Below, one piece after another: positions 40,801 to 49,800 of a stretch of DNA of 64,000 nt (position 1 is its first letter; each line of letters starts with the position of its first letter). Source of the DNA: Leptasterias polaris (lineage: Eukaryota; Echinodermata; Asteroidea; Forcipulatida; Asteriidae); assembly GCA_037783415.1 (NCBI GenBank), contig JAZGTN010000213.1, positions 806,001 to 870,000 of the forward strand. Direction: 5' to 3'. A program made the translations under genes and the position numbers. The notes under the pieces are model-generated. The model saw nothing but the letters and a program-made list of their open reading frames with translations, made no database searches and was not told where the DNA came from.

Positions 40801-43800
40801 TCAATTTTAATCAATTAAAGATTCATCAGTCTTCACTTCGTTGCGACGACGATCGTATTCGTAACCGTCCGTCTGCGTCTTGACCCAAACCGTTGGTTGG
40901 TCCGTGTCCTTTCTCTATGGTTGGTTTAAAACACTTCATCACTGGATTTTATTTATTAATTTTTACGCTAATGCACGTATTTGTTATAATTAATTACTTA
41001 TCATGTCATGAAAATATTAATGACTGCTCATGTACAGCAAAATGGTATGATTCAAAGTCGAGTCTGGACCGACCATGGGCCGACTTGGTATTTAGTAAAC
41101 TAATTAGTTTTTTAGCAATAAAAATCAGACCGATAAAAACTGTTTAAAAAAATTCTTTTTTAGTTGAACACCAATTGAAAATGTATTTGTTATATCTCTT
41201 TAAAATCTGAAGCTTGTTTTCTGTTTACTTTTTAAGTTGCTCCCCAGGATTGTAAATGTATACAACAAAATTAATAAAAATATCAACAAAACTGTTAACA
41301 AAATAAGACATTAAAATTACTCAAAATATAGATCATCAGCCATCACACAGGTTCAAATCCTTGCACCATGATGGACCCTGTGTGGTGTTTTTGTTGTAAA
41401 ACCTTTGCGCAACGCCGGGTACGAGGCTGGTGCAATCGCAATGGGACGCCGTCGTCTTCAAAATCAACTTTCACTTACACACCCTGATTTTTTGGTTATA
41501 CGAGGCTGGTGCAATCGCAATGGGACGCCGTCATCTTCAAAATCAACTTTCACTTACACACCCAGATTTTTTGGTTACACACCCTGTTTCACTGATCCTG
41601 CCTAAAAGCTTGGTTATCAGTATTACCATAGTGATTTGTATTGTGACATCACTCTTTGCTAAGCAACTGCGATGGATTTGCAGTTACGATCAATCTTAAC
41701 TCTTTGTGAAATCGAGCCCAGGCCTCAAATTTAAATTACATAACAAAATTACCTTCTTCACTGTCATAATTGCCGTGCCCTTAATCCCTGTAGGCCTCCT
41801 TGCACATTTTAACAGAAGTTCAACTATTTACATACATTTTCAGTGTTGTCCAGAAGCACTGGCTGTGGGCAATTTCACTGAAAACTTTGTTTATACCCAG
41901 TTGTCAATGATTAAAGGCACTGAACACGTTTTGTAATTAATTGTCAAAGACCAGTATTCTCACTTGGTGTATCCCAACATATGCATAAAATAACAAGCCT
42001 GTGAAAATTTGGGCTCAATTGGTCATTGAGGTTGCAAGAAAATGATGAAAGAAAAAACACCCTTGTTGTACAATCTAGTGTGCTTTCAGATAGGAATAAA
42101 AGGCTTCTGGCCAGAAGTCTTATTATTTTAGTGAGAAATTACCTCTTTCTCAAAAACTACGTTACTTCAGAGGGAGTCGTTTCTCACAATGTTTTATACT
42201 ATCAACAGCTCCCGGTTGCTCGTTACCAAGTAAGTTTTTATGCTAATATATATTTTGAGTAATTACCAAACGTGTACAGTGCCTTTAAGAAAAAAATAAC
42301 TTTTCAACTCAAACAAAGGCCCTCCTTTTCTTTACCCCAGACACTATCCAGACCTGTCCTGGGAGAATGATTGACACTCCTATTAAGATCCGCTTACGTC
42401 TTATCTTAACCCTCTGCAGATTGTTACACATTGTTTTAGTTTGTAAATACTCTTGCTTCACTCAAAAGACAAGCCTTGTGTGCAGTGTCTTTGTGGTTTT
42501 ATGACCTGGTTTTGTGACCAGGAGTGGGTGTTGTGTGTACGCTTCTAGTTACTTTTACCATAGAGAAAGAACAGATGCTTTTACCAAGCTTTTACGGATT
42601 GTTTATGAAAAATATGATTTATCAATATCTTATTTATGCAAGTTGTTTCATCGGGTTTACTACCAATATGGGAACCTGTGGCCAAATTCAAATTGTTTAT
42701 AATTTTTGATTTTTTTATTTTTATTTTTTTTAAGGGTAACTAAACTTATTCAATAAAGATAGCATTGTTTTAAATAATAATAAAAAGGCATGCTTTATGG
42801 TTTTATTTTGATTTACAACTTATAATTTAATAGCCTTTGTGCCTTTTCTATCTTTACATTTTGGGGCTTGGAGCCCTATCTACTGGACTTGGTGCCCTTC
42901 AAAAGTTTGGCCTGCTCCAAGGTCAAAGTGGCCTTGCCCTAAAATATTATTTGTAATTCGAGGTCACTTGTCCTCAACATGACTATTGTTGTTTTCTGTG
43001 TGTGCTTTGATCGGTTTTCTGGTTAATTGCGCAATACAAGTCCCTTTCATTTCCTCTTATTTTGTCATTTAATTTATTGATTCTGGTTGTGAAGCCAAGG
43101 ATTCTCAGAATCACTATAATTACTAAACTATCCATCCAAGAACCCAATGGGGAGAAGACAATGGAAGGAAGTTTCAGTTCTAGATGTGGGAGGAAAACCC
43201 CAGACAATTATTCTAGGGAAAACACACGCCTTCAGGTAGGGACTGAAAAACCCAAACCACATAGTGCCCCCGGCGTGATTCGAACTAGGGTCCTAGAGGT
43301 GGAAGGCGAGGAAAGAGACAAATACGCCAACCAGACCACCTTTAAATATTATTATTAGTTATTATTATGATTAGGCCAAACAAAATAATATGTGTGTTTC
43401 CTATTACACTGACCAAAAATTTAGGGTAGGTAGGGACAAAAGAACATTTTATTTTGACAGAATATTTTATTGCTCCAAAACTTAGGGTAGGAACGAATGT
43501 TAAAAATATTTTTGCCCTTGCACGTTAATTTCCTGCATGCATGAACACCCTAAAAATGACATATCAAGTCCAATGCCAGTAACAATAAATATAGTTGTAG
43601 TACCACACTTGTACAAAATATGGGAGATATAAACAAGAATTCAATAATCATGAAATACTTCACTCTTCAGTAGGTGTCGATTGAAACTTCATAAACTTAA
43701 AAATAAAAAAATAAAAAATAAAAAACGGAAGTGAAGTTGGCAAAATTGTGTTTTGGGACGATCTCTTATCACATAATTTCTGCCATTAATAATGTGATTT

Positions 43801-46800
43801 GAGGAATCGGCCGTTTAGAACTCCGTTTGTAAATGAAATAACATTCGTGATTCAACGATCGGTCGACAACGCACACACGTACAACATTGAGAATAAATTC
43901 AATGAACTTTGCCCCGCAACGCCCTCTATTGGCAAACATTGACGATGTTTAGTATTAATCCAAGGCTGTGTATTACCGACAATCTGCAAGCGCGTGCGGC
44001 ACAAACACTGTGCAGCAATTCTTTACTGGCTTGAACGTTACCGCGTTCTCGTTGAAGACTAGCCCAGCTCTCTTATGAATATGAATATATGGTAATTTCA
44101 ATGGCCATCAACGGCCAATCACAGTGTGCGGAATGGTGGTTATCGTGGACTTTGGACCGCTGCTGTTCAGTATAGTACAACAGGCCGTGTGTGTGCTGTG
44201 CATGTGTGTCATGAACGTACTACATGTACCTACTGTGGGCGACCGAACGTCGTGGGGCCCGGGCCTGTGCACGTGCGGTGGATACTCAGCAGTCGGCATC
44301 ATGTGGTTCGTGTTTTGACATTTGTATACTGAAATGAACGATCGCGATTCGGAATTGCGATCGCGGCCACATTAATCTAGCAAATATCCAGACTTTACAA
44401 CTTATAAAAACCATTTGAAAAATAAGAAATATTAAATATAAAACCCTTAAATCATTGGGTATTTTGTCAAAAACTTAGGAGTGGGATCGGGTATATTTTA
44501 TTTTATTTTTTCTGAAAATGTCTAAAAACTCCTAGGGTCGGCGTGTTTTTCTAGGGACGGTCAGGTAACCGGAAACACACATATTATTTTGTTTGGCCTT
44601 ATTGTATACAAAACTTACAAATATAAAGTCAGACTTACCCATGGTAGGATTTCCTAGAACAGCTGAATGGGAACCATTTGCTGATAGGCCTTCTTGACAC
44701 ATTTTCCGAGCCTATGAAACAATCAAACAAAAAAGAGGCGATTGTCACTTGTTTATCAGAAAAATCCTGATGTTGGAAAATAAGTTTTTCCTTTATGTGG
44801 TGACACAGCAAGTATAATTCCAGGATGTTAAAATGTAGAGGTTTACAGCCTCTCTACATCATTTCAAATAGATATCTGAAGGTCTGGTTATAGCAAGGGC
44901 CAAGTCTTCCATCTCTGTGATGGTAATTTCATCTCTTTCAAAAAAATCTCAAGATGCAGGGAGCCCCCTCAAAAAAATTTTTAATCAGGACAAATCCTGA
45001 TAAATCCCAAGCCCGTTTTCATAAATTCATATCGATCCTTAAATTTACGACAAACAAACCAAAACTTGTAACTCAAGGGATCCAGACGGCAGGACAGATT
45101 GGTGGCTACCTTGCTTTGCTTTCATATAAAAAAAACAGAGAAGTTGTCGCAAACAAAAATACACACAATGGGAGAACAAAGAGAACCTGTTTTATTATTC
45201 ACTAGAAGATAGGAACAATACATGTAGGTCCCCAAAGGGAATTCTAAAGAGAGGGATGTTCCACAATGAATTTCATGTACAAAGTGTATGGGAGTATGTT
45301 AAGTTTATTCATTTAATGACAAAATAGTTAATGGACTGACGATTTGACCCTAGCAGAGTCTTTCTCAAGACTAAATGACATCACAACACACATAAACAGG
45401 TGTAAAGGTGTGACAGAAGCAGTCAAGTGAAAATACATGAATAGAGAGAGAGAGAGAGAGAGGCAGACAGCACACTGAAACAGCTAAGGGTTAACAAAGA
45501 AAGAGTTGTCTCCCCCTTGCTTTTTATGTGTGCTTTCTGCCTCTCTCTCTCTCTCTCTCTCTCGCTCTCTATTCATGTATTTCCACAGGGTTGAAACGCA
45601 CATGTTTACAAAAGAGCTTCCTGTTTTATGGAGATTGCACTGTCTGATTTTTCTCAACTTTTGGTATGAAGAAAGGGGGGGACATCTCAAAAGCTGTAAA
45701 GCTGTTGCTTTTGTAAATTTTGAATTTATGTGAAAATTATGACACAAAATGTAAATTTTCTCATAGCCTGTGTAGTATCTTGCCCAGCAGGAAACGCTTA
45801 AGAATGTGCAAGGTCACCACTCTGTACACAAAGGTAACATGGTCTATACCATAGGTCCTTTTGGTTGGTAAGCAGTTTGCAACAGCTAATTCTATTTTCT
45901 CATTCATTCATTTAAGGTTTATTAAAAAACACATTGCAACCAAATGGCTGAATTGAGTGATTAAAAAGGAACATACCAAATACATATCAAACTTTGAAAA
46001 CCATCAATTATTAACAAATTACTTAAGAAAAATGCAAAAAAGAAATTATACAAACATTAACCATCTACTATTAATGATTTACATTACAAAAATGATTTAC
46101 ATTACAAAAATACCTAAGGGGAAACCAAATTTTTTAAGAATCTCAGGGGTAAAAGTTAGGCTTTGGAATTTACTAACTCTCTTGCTGTCTGACCATTCAA
46201 TACCATTCACTGTGGTTTTGAATGATAGATAAGCTATGCCAGCCTTGCAATATGATACCATGAGGGAATGCATGTACACAGTACACAGTTAGTTCTGTGC
46301 ACAGTTGTGCCACCATAGTATACACAACTTTGGCAGTTGAATGGTTTCAAATGGTTAGTCAACTCACTTGAAAATGTTGCGAACAGTAGGAGGGTTAACT
46401 GTACATAAAAAGGAATAGGGCTGTGAAGGTACATCTTTGTGACCCATTTTGGGATTGTCACATTATTTTTGCTAAACCACAACCTTTTTTTTCATCCAAT
46501 GGAACATTCCATCTTTCAACTTGTGAAAGTACACTCCCCAGGGGACTCAAACAAGTTTTTGGGGATTAAGTTTGAACCCATGGAGTCAAAGATGTAATCA
46601 TTTAAAAACTTACTTCTTTTTCGCTGTCTGTGGAGGTAAATGCAAAGGATTCAGTCAGCTCCTTGTCTGTACGACCGTCATCTTTCAACTCTTTACGCCA
46701 CTCGAAAAACTACAAATTGAAGAAGTAAACAAACTATCAATCTACATATAAAATAATAATAGTTTGGGAGGTATATCATCCTTACTCGCAGCTGAATAGA

Positions 46801-49800
46801 CCGATCCATTAAGCCACGCCCATTTCTCATTGACCAATCACAACCGCGAAATCTGATCACCATTTGAGCCGTTTGGTGATCTTTGCACTAATGTTGATCG
46901 GGTTTCGCGGCTGTGATTGGTCAACTCGTAAGGAGGCGGGGCTTAATGGATCGGTCTATTGCGAAGGACGTGGCTACATTATTGTAGACGAGCCACAGGC
47001 AAGTAAGGCCAAGTAAAAAAAATACCAGTTGATCGTCCCCGCCCGCATCCTTTTTTGAGGCCACATCCTTTTTTTTATTATTTTTTATTTTCGATTTTTC
47101 CTTAAAAAAACAAAAAAATAAATAAATAAATTGCTTGTATTTTTAATCCACCCTTGACATACATATTTTATTTGTTGATGTAAACTTACCTCATACAACA
47201 AATAGATATAAAGAAAGTTAGCGGTGATTCCAAACTGAAGAATTGGTGGCCTGTTTGAATTGAAATACTTGGCGGCCATCTTGGAAAAAAAATAATAAAT
47301 ACAAAATAAAAAGGCCCTCATCCTCCTCTTTTTGGAAAAATCAGGACGATCAACTGGTATTTTTTTTTATTTGGCCTAAAGGCATCTTTTGGCAGCCAGC
47401 CACATCGACCCATACATGACCACAAAGCACAGCCTTCAGGAGATTGAAAGTCAATTTTTTCGGGAGGAAAACTGGACCCCCCCCCCCACCCTGAGAAAAA
47501 CCATGAGGCACAGTGAGAGAACCAATGCAGCAACTCTACTTACAATATTGCCCTAGCTGGGAATCATACCAGGGCCACAGTGATGAGAGGCGAGTGCTTT
47601 ACCCACTAGCCACCCATACATTATGTGTCCCCCCCTCCCAAGTCCTACGGAAAGTTTTCAGTTAAGACAATTTTTTCCAAATTTACATTACAAATGCTGT
47701 ACATGTACTTAACCATTAGAGCAAGCTTGCTTTAACATTTATAACCAAGAAAATAACCTTTGCAAACAGAAGCAGCCAGAACTCTTGTTATTTATTTATC
47801 TACTTATTTATTTTACTATTTATGGAACAGATAGAAACCAAAATTCAAAATGGGATAGAATCGAACCGATTTAGTGAGTTCCTCGTTGTGGACCAGCTGG
47901 GCTCTAGTGAAGGTGAAGCGATTGGAGGCATCCTTGCTGCGATATTGCGTGGTGAGAATCGGCAAAATGTCTTTCAGAAACTCCCTGGAGTCTAAGGTCA
48001 CCTCCTGAAATAAACCTGGTCCAAGCAGAAAAGGGAAAAAAATATCAATAAATTTCAGTAAAATAAACCTTACAACTTAAAATAGAAAAATAACATAAAC
48101 CACAAGGGAAACTGATAGGGTAAAAATCAATTAGTTTATCCATAGTACAAAGTTTTCCACTACGAACAAAATAAGCCTGGGCGACTAGTGCGACTAGTGT
48201 CGAAGTTGCGACTATTGATTGCTTAGTCGAGTCGCGACTTCCGTTTTTCAACTACTCGGTTAATCGCACCGCCACGACTACTACAAAAATAGTTGCGACT
48301 ACTTGCTTGGTGAACCAATTGTGTCGCTCACGACTATTGATGACAACATAATTTACTTACGAAACACAATCAGACATCAGTGACACAATCCTTCAATCCT
48401 TTCAGCGTGAATTTTACTATATTGCGCCTGCGGCAAACAATATACTGCAATGCATCATGGTAATTAAAAATTAGTCGCGACTAGTGTCGAGGTCGCGACT
48501 ATCTGAAGGGCAAATAGTTGAGTAGTAAATTTCACTAGTCGCCCAGAATAGAGCCAAAGCAGTTCTCTTAAAGGTAGCTTGGTAATTACTCCACAAGTTA
48601 ATGACCATAAAAACTTACTTGGTAAAGAGCACTGGAGAGCTGTTATTATTACATGTATAATAAACATTGTTATAAATGACCCACCTTTGAGTTTGAGGTA
48701 ATGTAGTTTTAGAGAAAGGGGTAATTTCTCAACCCCAAATCTGACTAAAGGCTTCAGGCATGAAGCCTTTCTCAGGGGGTTTTTCTTTCATTATTTTCTT
48801 GTAACTTTGATGACCAATTGAGCCCAAATTTGCACAGGTTTGTTACGGGATACATTAACCCTTTCAGCCCCAAGTTCTTTTGACATAAACAACCACCACT
48901 GCCACATTATTTGACCACTCAAGCGTGAAGCACACATTCTCACACAACAGGAAGCTTGTGTTCAAAGTTCGATTTTATAAACTCTATTATTTTCTTGCAT
49001 TATTCACCTCGGAGGGGGGGGGGGCACGTGCCCCCCCAATTGATGTCAGTGCCCCCCCCGGGGGCCCCCCCATTTGAAATCTGAACCTTTGGGACTATAA
49101 TAATTAGCCTACCAGAATATAAAATGTTAAGTTTTATAAACTTTTATGGAGCACTGGTGGCGTATAACTCGATGTTTCAAACTATTTTTCTATTTACACA
49201 TATTTGTTGTACCTTTGCAATGGACAGTTATTATTTTTACCAACGTCTTCAGAGTACAGTAAATCACGTCCGCAAATTGAATGATGACTCATCGCCCGCT
49301 CGCGCCCCATTCTGCCACAGTCTGCCACATTAAATACGGTACGGTAGTGTCACATGAAGCTACACGACGTGCTGGGTGCCGTTGCATTTATTTACATGAT
49401 GAAAAGCCATTGAAAACTCTTGAGCTGTGAGAGCATTGATCTAAAATATCTGCTTCATTTGAGACATTACTTTGTTCTTCAGTGTATAGGGTATATTAAA
49501 TAGTTTGTCAATATTTAAAATCGAAATTGAGGGGGGGGATGGGTCAAAACAATTTCGAAAGAAAATAAAGTTGTTAAAATTGAATAGGCCTACTGAGCAT
49601 GGCCCCAACAAGTGTGTAATAAATAAATACTAGTGCTAGTCCTCAAATACATAAATCCCCATTAAAAAAAAATCCGGTCTCGTAATTTATTTCTACACAT
49701 TCAAATAGTAACTGCATGGTTCTAGATGTGCGAAAAAGAAGAGAGGAAAAAAAATCTTTGTAAATTGACCATAGGCCATTCCCTTTGGTTTAATTGAGGG

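Larger units (their letters stand above)
21529..44638. other. Intron 4 of the TASOR-like gene (23.1 kb), mostly repeats
   Basis: The longest intron. It contains SINEs, MITEs, two minisatellites, the large GGCGC-ended element and the AGGCCAA transposon listed separately. In the remaining stretches (for example 32000-33870, 34100-35080, 35560-37150, 39500-40100) I see short ORFs and A/T-rich DNA but no exon-like segment with splice sites and family resemblance. A 23-kb intron between two exons of one domain fits accumulated insertions. Confidence 0.7.

Noticed and set aside
48005..48015. Exon 2 starting at the nearer AG (TTTCAG before 48004)
   Set aside because: It would break the phase left by exon 1; the AG 11 bases upstream restores it and adds GLFQ.
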